Shown here in pieces: positions 36,681-45,334 of a DNA stretch of 64,000 bases. Source of the DNA: Paracoccus versutus. GTDB lineage: Bacteria; Pseudomonadota; Alphaproteobacteria; Rhodobacterales; Rhodobacteraceae. The notes below the pieces were generated by a model, which saw nothing but the letters and a program-made list of their open reading frames with translations, made no database searches and was not told where the DNA came from. Positions within the stretch are counted from its first letter, which is position 1, and the number at the start of each line of letters is the position of its first letter. The translations under genes and the position numbers were made by a program. The DNA lies in NCBI RefSeq assembly GCF_000763885.1, contig NZ_JRKO01000035.1:1-64000 (forward strand). Reading direction: 5' to 3'.

Positions 36681-38489
36681 CTATCGCTGCAGCACGTAGC
36701 TGCCCGGCGCGTCGGCCAGCCGCGCACGGCCGGCCTTGCCCGCGCCCATGGCCGGCGGGGCCGTGCGCCCGGCCGAGGAATGCGCGGCCAGCCATTCGGT
36801 CCAGGCCTCCCACCAGGAACCCGGCCGCGCCTCGGCGGTCTCGGCCCAGGTGTCGGGGCTGGGGCAGCGCCCGCCGGCGTCGCGCAGCGCGATGCGATAG
36901 CGCCGGTGCGGCCGGCCCGGCTCGCTGACGATGCCGGCGTTGTGGCCGCCGCTGGTCAGCACGAAGGTCAGCTCGGTATTGCTGAGGTAATGGATCTTGA
37001 ACACCGAGCGCCAAGGCGCGACATGGTCGCGCTCGGTGCCGACGACGAACATCGGCACGCGGATGTTCTGGATCGCGGCCGGCCGCCCCTCGACCATGAA
37101 GCGCCCGGCGGCCAGTTCGTTCTCCAGGTAGAGCCGCTCGAGGTATTCGGCATGCATGCGATAGGGCATGCGCGTCGAATCGGCGTTCCAGGCCATCAGG
37201 TCGATCATCGGCTTGCGCTCGCCCATCAGGTAGTCATGCACCATGCGCGACCAGATCAGGTCGTTCGAGCGCAGCAGCTGGAAGGCCCCGGCCATCTGGT
37301 CGGCAGAGAGGTAGCCGCGGTTCCACATCATGCTTTCCAAGAGGTTCACCTGGCTGTGGTCGATGAACAGCGCCAGCTCCCCCGGTTCGCTGAAGTCGGT
37401 CTGCGCCGCCAGCAGGGTCAGGCTTGCCAGCCGGTCGTCGTCGCCATGCGCCATGTCGGCGGCGGCGATCGACAGCAGCGTGCCGCCCAGGCAGTAGCCG
37501 ACGGCATGGACCTTGCGCTGGGGCAGGACGGCGCCGGCCGCATCCAGCGCCGCCATCACCCCCAGCCGGCGGTAGTCGTCCAGCGTCAGGTCGCGGTCCT
37601 CGGCCTGCGGGTTGCGCCAGGAGATGCAGAAGACCGTATGGCCCTGCGCCACCAGGTGCCGGATCAGCGAGTTCTGCGGCGAAAGGTCCAGGATATAGTA
37701 TTTCATGATCCAGGCCGGCACGATCAGGATCGGCTCGGCCATCACCGTCTCGGTGGCGGGGGCGTATTGGATCAGCTCGATCAGGTGGTTGCGGAAGACC
37801 ACCTTGCCCGGCGTCACCGCCACGTCCTTGCCGACCACGAAATCCTCGGTCCCGACCGGGGGCTGGCCGGTGGCCTCGCGGATCACGTCCTCGGACCAGT
37901 TGCGCATCCCCTGCACCAGGTTCATGCCGCCGGTCTGCATGGTGCGGGCGATCACCTCGGGGTTGGTGAAGGGCAGGTTCGAGGGCGAGAACACGTCCAG
38001 CATCTGCCGCGCGGCGAAGGAGACGATGTCCTGGTGATGCGGGTTCACCCCCGGCACCTCATGCGTGGCATTGTGCCACCATTGCTGTTGCAGCAGGAAC
38101 GCCTGCGCCCAGATGCTGAAGGGCGGCTTCTTCCAGCCCTCGGCGGCAAAGCGATAGTCGCCGGGCAGCGGGTCGATGCAGGCGGGCGCCTCGCGGTCCA
38201 CGCAAAGCGCGGCCAGGTGGCACAACAGCCGCGCGGCCTTGCGGTTGGCCTTGTCGATCAGCTCCATCCGCTTGCCGGGCGCGGCGGCCAGGTGCATGGT
38301 CCAGTCCTGCAAGGCCAGCGTCAGCGCCGCCGGCGAGAGCCCGCCGGTGAACTGGGCCGTCATCGCCTCGCGCATGCGGTCGAAGGTGCGGAAGGCTTCG
38401 CGCCCCAGGGGCTCGGGGCAGGGCACGGGCGGCAGTTCGGCGGATACGGCGGCGGGCGTCGGCGCGCGGGTCGGGGTCTTCATGGGCAT
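36681..38489 (-). CDS. phaC: Poly(3-hydroxyalkanoate) synthase, class I
   Basis: A 602-residue PHA polymerase that builds storage polyester from (R)-3-hydroxyacyl-CoA at the granule surface. The lipase-like box GYCLGG (331-336) has the nucleophile C333. DYRRLGVMAALDA, WNADSTRMPYRMH (active-site Asp region) and TSGGHNAGIVSEPG (active-site His) are all present. The N-terminal alpha domain (30-200) is of class I length. No phasin, phaR or phaZ gene is adjacent, so this may be a second copy away from the main pha locus. An FNR-like box lies about 120 bases upstream. Confidence 0.9.
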   Translation of the reverse strand: MPMKTPTRAPTPAAVSAELPPVPCPEPLGREAFRTFDRMREAMTAQFTGGLSPAALTLALQDWTMHLAAAPGKRMELIDKANRKAARLLCHLAALCVDREAPACIDPLPGDYRFAAEGWKKPPFSIWAQAFLLQQQWWHNATHEVPGVNPHHQDIVSFAARQMLDVFSPSNLPFTNPEVIARTMQTGGMNLVQGMRNWSEDVIREATGQPPVGTEDFVVGKDVAVTPGKVVFRNHLIELIQYAPATETVMAEPILIVPAWIMKYYILDLSPQNSLIRHLVAQGHTVFCISWRNPQAEDRDLTLDDYRRLGVMAALDAAGAVLPQRKVHAVGYCLGGTLLSIAAADMAHGDDDRLASLTLLAAQTDFSEPGELALFIDHSQVNLLESMMWNRGYLSADQMAGAFQLLRSNDLIWSRMVHDYLMGERKPMIDLMAWNADSTRMPYRMHAEYLERLYLENELAAGRFMVEGRPAAIQNIRVPMFVVGTERDHVAPWRSVFKIHYLSNTELTFVLTSGGHNAGIVSEPGRPHRRYRIALRDAGGRCPSPDTWAETAEARPGSWWEAWTEWLAAHSSAGRTAPPAMGAGKAGRARLADAPGSYVLQR

Positions 38490-38605
38490 CTCCTCGGCGG
38501 ACGCGGGGGCGCAGGGACCGGATGGCGACGGGGCGGGGCTGGGCCATTCCGGCCTGGCTGCGCAAGCATCTGGCCCACCCTTGCGAATATCAAGCCGCCG
38601 GGACG

Positions 38606-38619
38606 TTGATTCAAGTCAA
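38606..38619. promoter_or_regulatory. FNR-like box upstream of phaC
   Basis: On the minus strand TTGAC-TTGA-ATCAA fits the Paracoccus FNR/NNR pattern TTGAY-N4-ATCAA. It is centred about 124 bases upstream of the phaC start, in the gap after surf1. It suggests oxygen control of phaC (inference). Confidence 0.5.
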
Positions 38620-38637
38620 GCCGCGCCGGTTTTCCCG

Positions 38638-39330
38638 TCAGTCCCGCAGGCCCCGGCGCCGGGCCCAGAGCAGCCAGCCCGCCCAAAGCGCCGCCAGCGA
38701 GAACCAGGTCAGGGCATAGCCCAGGTGGCTGTTGCGAAAGCGGACCACGGTCAGCCCGCCGATGGGCTGCGCCCCGTCGCCGCGGGCATCGGCGTCCAGG
38801 AACCAGGGCGCCACCGGCCCCAGGCCCTGCGCCGCGGCGATGGCCGCCGTGTCGCGGGAATACCAGCGCCCGGCCGCGGGATCGTTGCCGCGCAGGAAGG
38901 CGCCGCCCGGCTGGCTCATGCGCAAAAGCCCCGTCGCCGCCACCTCGCCCTGGGGCAGGGGGCGGTCGTCGCGGGCGGCATCCGCCACGAAGCCGCGATT
39001 GACCAGCACGGTCCAGCCCTGGGGCGTCTGCAGCGGCGTCATCACCCAAAAGCCCGGTCCCCGCTCCGTCACCGCCTTGACCAGCGTGTCGCTGTCCGCG
39101 CGATAGCGGCCCGTCACCGTGACCCGGCGATATTCGGCATCGCGCGCCTCCAGCGCCGCCCATGCGGCGGGTCCGGGTGCGGGGACGGGGCTTTCCGCCA
39201 GCCGCGCCTCGACCCGCGCGATCAGGTCGGTCTTCCAGGCCAGCCGCTGCACCTGCCAGACCCCCAGCGCCACCAGCGCCAGGAACACCGCCAGCGCCCC
39301 GGCCGAGGCCGCCAGCCGGCGCAGGGTCAC
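38638..39330 (-). CDS. surf1q: SURF1-family oxidase assembly protein
   Basis: A 230-residue inner-membrane protein with a span at each end (about 6-26 and 207-224) and the SURF1 periplasmic domain between them: LGVWQVQRLAWK, TVTGRYRADS, TPLQTPQGWTVLVNRGFV and HLGYALTWFSLAALW. SURF1 helps deliver heme a to subunit I. The gene starts with GTG inside a GTGA overlap with cyoD and ends the quinol-oxidase operon, the position described for Surf1q of Paracoccus denitrificans, which serves the ba3 oxidase. Confidence 0.88.
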   Translation of the reverse strand: MTLRRLAASAGALAVFLALVALGVWQVQRLAWKTDLIARVEARLAESPVPAPGPAAWAALEARDAEYRRVTVTGRYRADSDTLVKAVTERGPGFWVMTPLQTPQGWTVLVNRGFVADAARDDRPLPQGEVAATGLLRMSQPGGAFLRGNDPAAGRWYSRDTAAIAAAQGLGPVAPWFLDADARGDGAQPIGGLTVVRFRNSHLGYALTWFSLAALWAGWLLWARRRGLRD

Positions 39331-39710
39331 GAGCCGAAGCCCTGCGTCAGCTCATGGTCCATCTGCGGCATCATGTTGGTGTTCATGTGATACATGACCC
39401 AGAGCGAGCCGGCCAGCAGGATGACCACCACCACCACGGTGAAGATGGTGGAGAGCATGGTCCAGCCCTCTTCCTGCTTGCCGTTCATGTGCAGGAAATA
39501 GACCATGTGGACCAGGATCTGCACCACGGCAAAGCCGATCACGGTGACGGCGGTCAGCGCCCGGCTTTCGAAGCCGCCGGCCATGACCAGGCCAAAGGGG
39601 ATCGCGGTCAGGATCACCGACAGCAGGAAACCCTTGATATACGAGGAATAGCTGCCGTGGTCGTGGCCATGATCGTCGTGATGCGCGGCATGGGTGTGGT
39701 CGGCGGACAT
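39327..39710 (-). CDS. cyoD: Cytochrome bo3/ba3 quinol oxidase subunit IV
   Basis: A 127-residue three-span protein. The His/Asp-rich N-terminus (residues 3-18) is followed by SSYIKGFLLSVILTAIPFGLV, VILVHMVYFLHMNG-like text and a final span, as in CyoD/QoxD. It is a small accessory subunit of the quinol oxidase. It overlaps the subunit III stop by one base and the surf1 start by four. Paracoccus literature names this gene qoxD. Confidence 0.92.
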   Translation of the reverse strand: MSADHTHAAHHDDHGHDHGSYSSYIKGFLLSVILTAIPFGLVMAGGFESRALTAVTVIGFAVVQILVHMVYFLHMNGKQEEGWTMLSTIFTVVVVVILLAGSLWVMYHMNTNMMPQMDHELTQGFGS

Positions 39711-40327
39711 CAGATCATCCCCAGCAGATAGACGAAGGTAAAGACGCCGATCCAGATGACGTCGAGGAAATGCCAGAACATCGACAGGCAGACCATGCGG
39801 CGCTGGTTCGCCGGGATCAGCCCGGTGCGGGTGATCTGCACCATCAGCGTCACCAGCCATATCGAGCCGAAGGTGACGTGCAGCCCATGCGTGCCCACCA
39901 GCGTGAAGAAGGCCGACAGGAAGCCCGAGCGCTGCGGCCCGGCGCCGATATGGATCAGGTGGTGGAACTCGTAAAGCTCGATGGCCAGGAAGCACAGGCC
40001 GAAGAACAGCGTCACCGCCAGCCAGCGCAGCGTGCCCCGCTGGTCGCCCTTGCCCATGGCCAGCATGGCAAAGCCGAAGGTGATCGAGGACAGCAGCAGC
40101 ATGGCGGTGTTGACGGCGACCAACTCCAGGTCGAACAGGTCTTTCGGCCCCGGCCCGGCGGCGAAGCTGGTGCCCAGCACGCCATAGACCGCGAACAGCA
40201 CCGCGAACATCAGGCAGTCGCTCATCAGGTAGACCCAGAAGCCCAGGCTGGTCGAGGCGCCGTCGGGGTGGTGATGGGGCTCAAGCTCCCAATGGCGGGC
40301 CATGGTGTCGGTCGTCGCGTGGCTCAT
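39710..40327 (-). CDS. cyoC: Quinol oxidase subunit III
   Basis: A 205-residue five-span protein: LGFWVYLMSDCLMFAVLFAVY, YEFHHLIHIGAGPQRSGFLSAFFTLVGTHGLHV-type text and HFLDVIWIGVFTFVYLLGMI, the conserved subunit III core. It lies 3 bases downstream of the subunit I gene. Known as qoxC in Paracoccus. Confidence 0.94.
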   Translation of the reverse strand: MSHATTDTMARHWELEPHHHPDGASTSLGFWVYLMSDCLMFAVLFAVYGVLGTSFAAGPGPKDLFDLELVAVNTAMLLLSSITFGFAMLAMGKGDQRGTLRWLAVTLFFGLCFLAIELYEFHHLIHIGAGPQRSGFLSAFFTLVGTHGLHVTFGSIWLVTLMVQITRTGLIPANQRRMVCLSMFWHFLDVIWIGVFTFVYLLGMI

Positions 40328-40330
40328 CTC

Positions 40331-42337
40331 TCAAACCCCCTGCGCAAGCTGGCGCGTCCGGGCATCCTCGGTCGCCTCGATTTCCGAGACCGGGATGTAA
40401 TAGTCGCGGTTGTAGTTGAAGGTATGGGCGATGCTCACGGCGACGATGCCCAGGAAGCTTGCCGCCGCCAGCCACCAGACATACCAGACCAGCGCCATGC
40501 CGCAGACCGTGGCCAGCGCGGCCAGGATCACGCCGGTGCCGGTGTTTTTCGGCATGTGGATCGGCATGTAGCCCCCGGTCGGGCGGGTGGCGCCCTGCTG
40601 CTTCATCTCCCACCAGCTGTCCAGCCCGTGCGAGATCGGGTTGAAGGCGAAGTTATAGGCCGGCGGCGGCGACGAGGTCGCCCATTCCAGCGTCCGCCCG
40701 TCCCAGGGATCGCCGCTGACATCGCGGTATTCCGGCCGGTCGCGGCGCAGGATCGAGACGCCGAACTGCACGAACATGGCCGCGATGCCGCAGGCGATCA
40801 GCACCGCGCCGAAGGCGGCAATGGCGAACCAGATCCGCAGGTCCGGGTCGTCGAAGACGCGCAGCCGCCGCGTGACGCCCATCAGGCCCAGGATGTAAAG
40901 CGGCATGAAGGCGGCCCAGAAGCCCACGACCCAGAACCAGAACGAGACCTTGCCCCAGAACACGTCCAGCTTGAAGCCGAAGGCCTTGGGCCACCAGAAG
41001 TTGATGGCCGCGAACAGGCCGAACAGCACGCCGCCGATGATGACATTGTGGAAATGCGCGATCAGGAACAGCGAGTTGTGCAGCACGAAGTCGGCCGGCG
41101 GCACCGCCAGCAGCACGCCCGTCATGCCGCCGATCACGAAGGTCAGCATGAAGGCGACCGTCCACATCATCGGCAGCTCATAGCGGATGCGGCCGCGATA
41201 CATGGTGAACAGCCAGTTGAAGAGCTTGGCCCCGGTCGGGATCGAGATGATCATGGTGGTGATCCCGAAGAACGAGTTCACCGAGGCGCCCGAGCCCATG
41301 GTGAAGAAATGGTGCAGCCAGACCAGATAGCTCAGCACCGTGATGCAGACCGTGGCATAGACCATCGAGCTATAGCCGAACAGCCGCTTGCCCGAGAAGG
41401 TCGAGGTGACTTCCGAAAAGACCCCGAACAGCGGCAGGATCAGGATATAGACCTCGGGGTGGCCCCAGATCCAGATGAGGTTGATATACATCATCGGATT
41501 GCCGCCAAGGTCGTTGGTGAAGAAATTGGTGCCCACGTAGCGGTCCAGCGTCAGCAGGATCAGCGTCATGGTCAGCACCGGGAACGAGGCGACGATCAGG
41601 ATGTTGGCGCAGAACGAGGTCCAGGTGAAGACCGGCATCCGCATCATGGTCATGCCCGGCGCCCGCATCTTCAGGATCGTCACCAGCAGGTTGATGCCCG
41701 ACAGCGTGGTGCCGACACCGGCGACCTGCAGGCCCCAGATGTAATAGTCCACCCCGACCCAGGGGCTGTAGCCGATGCCCGACAGCGGCGGAAAGGCCAG
41801 CCAGCCGGTCTGCGCGAACTCGCCCAGGAACAGCGAGGCCATGGTGATGACCGCGCCCCCCACCGTCATCCAGAACGAGAAGTTGTTGAGGAACGGAAAG
41901 GACACGTCGCGCGCGCCGATCTGCAAGGGCACGACATAGTTCATCAGCCCGGTGATGAAGGGCATCGCCACGAAGAAGATCATGATGACGCCATGCGCCG
42001 TGAAGATCTGGTCGTAGTGATGCGCGTTCAGGTAGCCCTCGGAGCCGCCGAAGGCCCAGACCTGCTGCAGCCGCATCATGATCGCATCGGCAAAGCCGCG
42101 CACGAACATGATCAGCGCCAGCACGATATACATGATGCCGATCTTCTTGTGATCGACCGAGGTGAACCACTCGCGCCAGAGCCAGCCCCAGAGCCGGTAT
42201 TTCGTCAGCGCCGCCAGGCCCGCGATGCCGCCCAGGGCGACGACGACGAAGGTCGCCCAGACGATCGGCTCCTTCGGGATCGCGTCCCAGTTCAGCCGGC
42301 CCAGAAGAAAGGTGGTCTCGTTGGAAAAGGTAGCCAT
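40331..42337 (-). CDS. cyoB: Quinol oxidase subunit I
   Basis: A 668-residue heme-copper oxidase subunit I that reduces O2 to water and pumps protons. It contains [11 protein letters not shown] (low-spin heme ligand), [15 protein letters not shown] (CuB His and cross-linked Tyr), [10 protein letters not shown] (CuB His pair) and [12 protein letters not shown] (high-spin heme and second low-spin ligand). The K- and D-channel regions are consistent with an A-type oxidase. Length and the extra terminal spans are those of quinol, not cytochrome c, oxidases. Start at 42337 (MATFSNET). Called qoxB in Paracoccus. Confidence 0.95.
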   Translation of the reverse strand: MATFSNETTFLLGRLNWDAIPKEPIVWATFVVVALGGIAGLAALTKYRLWGWLWREWFTSVDHKKIGIMYIVLALIMFVRGFADAIMMRLQQVWAFGGSEGYLNAHHYDQIFTAHGVIMIFFVAMPFITGLMNYVVPLQIGARDVSFPFLNNFSFWMTVGGAVITMASLFLGEFAQTGWLAFPPLSGIGYSPWVGVDYYIWGLQVAGVGTTLSGINLLVTILKMRAPGMTMMRMPVFTWTSFCANILIVASFPVLTMTLILLTLDRYVGTNFFTNDLGGNPMMYINLIWIWGHPEVYILILPLFGVFSEVTSTFSGKRLFGYSSMVYATVCITVLSYLVWLHHFFTMGSGASVNSFFGITTMIISIPTGAKLFNWLFTMYRGRIRYELPMMWTVAFMLTFVIGGMTGVLLAVPPADFVLHNSLFLIAHFHNVIIGGVLFGLFAAINFWWPKAFGFKLDVFWGKVSFWFWVVGFWAAFMPLYILGLMGVTRRLRVFDDPDLRIWFAIAAFGAVLIACGIAAMFVQFGVSILRRDRPEYRDVSGDPWDGRTLEWATSSPPPAYNFAFNPISHGLDSWWEMKQQGATRPTGGYMPIHMPKNTGTGVILAALATVCGMALVWYVWWLAAASFLGIVAVSIAHTFNYNRDYYIPVSEIEATEDARTRQLAQGV

Positions 42338-42350
42338 GCTTTGCGTCCGA

Positions 42351-43553
42351 TCAGAAGTTCTGCGCCCGGCCCTCGGCCGGGTCCAGCAGCGTGACGGCAT
42401 TGTCGGGCGAGGGGGCGAAGGGCCCTTTCGGCGGCACCAGCGCATGGCCGCGCATCGGCGTCATGTCCACCGGCGCCCGCGCCAGTTCGGGCGATTTGCC
42501 GAACATCAGCGCCGAATCCTCGGGCGTGCAGAACGAGGCGACCTGGAAGGGCTCCCATCCCAGCACCGGCGCGCGGGTGCCGCGGCGCTGGTCCTTGTCA
42601 TAGGTCAGCTGCGTCACGTTCATGGTGCCGGCCAGTCCCGTGCCGCCCTGCGCGTCCAGCGCCATCATCTCGGCCATGCAGATCTTGCCCGGCTCGACGC
42701 ACATGTTGACGATGCGCTGGAACAGCTGCGGATCGACCTCGGCAAAGGACATCGGCGGCACGTTCTCGCTGGGCGCCTCCAGCTCCAGGTAGCGCGGGCG
42801 GTCCAGCGCGCCGCCGGCCGCGCGGGCCTTTTCGACCCAGGCGTCGAAGCCCGCCTCGTCGGTGGCATGCGCCTTGAAATGCATCCCCGAGAAGCCGTGC
42901 CCCGAGTAATGCGAGGCGATGCCCTTGTATTCGCCGGGATTGTTGAAGACGCCGTTCAGCTTGGTCTCCATCCCCGGCATGGCATAGATCATGCCGGCCA
43001 TCGCGGGGATGTAGAAGGCGTTCATCACCGAGGTCGAGGTCAGCGTGAACTCGACCGGCCGGTCCACCGGCACGGCCAGTTCGTTGACCGAGGCGATGCC
43101 CTGCTCGGGATAGATGAACAGCCATTTCCAGTCCATCGCCACCACCTGGACCGGCAGGGGCCTGTGCGCCTCGGTCAGCGGCCGGTCGGCCGCGATGCGG
43201 TCCAGCGGGCGATAGGGGTCCAGCAGATGCGTGCCGACCCAGGTCAGCGCGCCCAGCGTGATGATGATCAGCAGCGGTGCGGCCCAGATCACGAATTCCA
43301 GCTTGGTCGAATGGTCCCAGTCCGGCCGATAGTCGGCGTCCTTGTTCCTTTCGCGGTAGCGGCGGGCAAAGACCACGGTCAGCACCATCACCGGCACGAT
43401 GATCAGCAGCATCAGCAGCGTCGAGATCACCAGCAGGTCGCGCTGCCGCGCGGCCACGTCCCCGGCGGGCGCCAGCACCTCGGCCTTGCAGGCGGCAAGC
43501 GGAATCAGCAATGCAAGCCATGGCAGGCGGGCGAATTTTCGTATGCAGGTCAT
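42351..43553 (-). CDS. cyoA: Quinol oxidase subunit II
   Basis: A 400-residue lipoprotein with signal peptide and lipobox LAAC (19-22, C22 acylated), two membrane spans (about 40-60 and 85-107) and a periplasmic cupredoxin domain. The cupredoxin part ([51 protein letters not shown]) lacks the CuA cysteines, as expected for quinol oxidases. Start at 43553 is chosen because it gives the lipoprotein signal; a longer frame adds unlikely residues. It is the first gene of the operon cyoABCD-surf1 (qoxA in Paracoccus). Confidence 0.93.
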   Translation of the reverse strand: MTCIRKFARLPWLALLIPLAACKAEVLAPAGDVAARQRDLLVISTLLMLLIIVPVMVLTVVFARRYRERNKDADYRPDWDHSTKLEFVIWAAPLLIIITLGALTWVGTHLLDPYRPLDRIAADRPLTEAHRPLPVQVVAMDWKWLFIYPEQGIASVNELAVPVDRPVEFTLTSTSVMNAFYIPAMAGMIYAMPGMETKLNGVFNNPGEYKGIASHYSGHGFSGMHFKAHATDEAGFDAWVEKARAAGGALDRPRYLELEAPSENVPPMSFAEVDPQLFQRIVNMCVEPGKICMAEMMALDAQGGTGLAGTMNVTQLTYDKDQRRGTRAPVLGWEPFQVASFCTPEDSALMFGKSPELARAPVDMTPMRGHALVPPKGPFAPSPDNAVTLLDPAEGRAQNF

Positions 43554-43631
43554 TGGACTACCCGATGTCGGTGAGCGACAGAGACGGACGGCTGAGTCGC
43601 GGGGCCGCGACATGGCACGGGGCGAATTACC

Positions 43632-43645
43632 TTGATCTAGGTCAA
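43632..43645. promoter_or_regulatory. FNR-like box between cyoA and the MFS gene
   Basis: On the minus strand TTGAC-CTAG-ATCAA fits the TTGAY-N4-ATCAA FNR pattern. On the plus side its centre (43638.5) is about 41.5 bases from position 43680, with a TATACA -10-like hexamer at 43669-43674. That is class II activator spacing for the MFS gene. The same site could repress the oxidase operon when oxygen is low (inference). Confidence 0.55.
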
Positions 43646-43771
43646 ATCCGCCATGCGACGTTTTGTCCTATACAGTTCAGTTTTGGCTTGCGGCAGCTAT
43701 GATGCCGGAAACGCCGCGGCGGGTTGGCCCGTGCCCGGCACGAATCTGCATCGCATCGGATTCCTCGACAC

Positions 43772-45094
43772 ATGAGCACGACCTCCTCCACGCCCGCCGT
43801 GCAATCGGCCCCGTCCTCGCATGGTCGCCACCGGGTTTCGCCCTCGGATGTCGCTGTGGGCGTCATCATCGGCCGCACCTCGGAATTCTTCGATTTCTTC
43901 GTCTTCGCCATCGCCTCGGTGATCGTCTTTCCGCAGCGGATCTTTCCCTTCGCCGATCCGCTGACCGGGACGCTCCTGTCCTTTGCGCTGCTGGCGCTGG
44001 CCTTCGTCGCCCGGCCGCTGGGCAGCGCGCTGTTCATGAGCATCGACCGCCGCCACGGCCGCGTGACCAAGCTGACGGCGGCGCTGTTCCTGATGGGGAC
44101 CGCGACCGTCGCCATGGGCCTGATCCCCAGCTACGAGAACGTCGGCGGCTGGGCCGTCGTCATCCTGGCCATGCTGCGCATCGCGCAGGGGCTGGCCTTG
44201 GGCGGCGCCTGGGACGGCATGCCCTCGCTGCTGGCGCTGACCGCGCCGCGCCACCGCCGCGGCTTCTACGCCATGGTGCCGCAGCTGGGCGCGCCCATCG
44301 GGCTGATCGTCGCCAGCCTGCTCTTCGCCTATCTGGCGGCGAACCTGACGGCGCAGGATTTCCTGGACTGGGGCTGGCGCTATCCGTTCTTCGTCGCCTT
44401 CTCGGTCAACGTGGTGGCGCTGTTCGCGCGGCTGCGCATCGTCGCGACCGAGGAATTCGCCGAGCTGTTCGAATCGCGCGAACTCCAGCCCACCCGCATC
44501 GGCAAGACCCTGCGCGAGGACGGCGGCGCGATCCTGATCGGCATCTTCGTGCCGCTGGCCAGCTTTGCCATGTTCCACATGGTCACGGTCTATCCGCTGT
44601 CCTGGATCTATCTCTATACCGACGAGACGCTGCTGAGCTTCCTGATCATCGAGGCGGTGGCGGCGACCGGCGGTATCCTGGCCATCCTGCTGTCGGGCTG
44701 GCTGGCCGACCGCTTCGGCCGGCGCAACCTGCTGCTGGTCGGCGCGCTGCTGATCGGCGGCTTTGCCGCGTTGGCGCCCTTGCTGCTGTCCGGCGGCCAG
44801 ACCGGCGAGCTGGTCTACATGATCGCCGGCTTCTTCATCCTCGGCCTCAGCTTCGGGCAAAGCTCGGGCGCGGTGGCGTCGCTGTTCGAGGCGCGCAACC
44901 GCTATACCGGCTCGGCCATCGTCTCGGACCTGGCCTGGATGTTCGGCGCGGGCCTTGCGCCGCTGACGGCGCTGCTGCTGTCGACCTGGCTTGGGCTGCC
45001 TGCCGCGGGGCTTTACCTGCTTTCGGGCGCGATCTGCTCGACCGTGGCCATCCTCTTGTCGGGCAAGCTGGAGTTCCGCGCCATCGACCCCTGA
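43772..45094 (+). CDS. MFS permease, MHS (metabolite:H+ symporter)-like
   Basis: A 440-residue 12-span transporter. Loop 2-3 carries RPLGSALFMSIDRRHGRVTKL, the MFS motif A region (degenerate), and loop 8-9 has GWLADRFGRRN. TSEFFDFFVFAIASVIVF at span 1 is typical of MHS transporters for organic acids. Start at 43772 (MSTTSS) is preferred; an upstream GTG at 43724 is in frame. It is divergent from the quinol oxidase operon and may be under FNR control. Substrate unknown. Confidence 0.82.
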   Translation: MSTTSSTPAVQSAPSSHGRHRVSPSDVAVGVIIGRTSEFFDFFVFAIASVIVFPQRIFPFADPLTGTLLSFALLALAFVARPLGSALFMSIDRRHGRVTKLTAALFLMGTATVAMGLIPSYENVGGWAVVILAMLRIAQGLALGGAWDGMPSLLALTAPRHRRGFYAMVPQLGAPIGLIVASLLFAYLAANLTAQDFLDWGWRYPFFVAFSVNVVALFARLRIVATEEFAELFESRELQPTRIGKTLREDGGAILIGIFVPLASFAMFHMVTVYPLSWIYLYTDETLLSFLIIEAVAATGGILAILLSGWLADRFGRRNLLLVGALLIGGFAALAPLLLSGGQTGELVYMIAGFFILGLSFGQSSGAVASLFEARNRYTGSAIVSDLAWMFGAGLAPLTALLLSTWLGLPAAGLYLLSGAICSTVAILLSGKLEFRAIDP

Positions 45095-45334
45095 CTTCGA
45101 CCCCTGACCTCGGCCCTTCCGCACCCCCACCCGCGGCAAGGATGTTGTGCAATCCCTGGGCTTAGGCTTATCAAGGTATTGCGAGCAGGAGGAACGCCGG
45201 AATGGCGCCCGTCGCAGCCCCGAAAAGGCTGCGCCGGGCGCGGTCGCAAGGTTGGGAGGGGGCAGAGAATCCATGCGCGATTCCTCTGATGCAGCGGCTT
45301 GGCGCGTATTCGCCGGGCTGCGGGGATGCTGGCC

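Noticed and set aside
39770..42394. An 874-codon plus-strand frame opposite the oxidase genes
   Set aside because: Shadow of cyoC and cyoB, whose heme and copper ligands are all readable.
45095..45334. Possible RNA gene or promoter in the gap before the CBS/NTase gene
   Set aside because: A few A/T-rich words occur near 45165-45185 but no convincing -35/-10 pair, terminator or RNA fold was seen.
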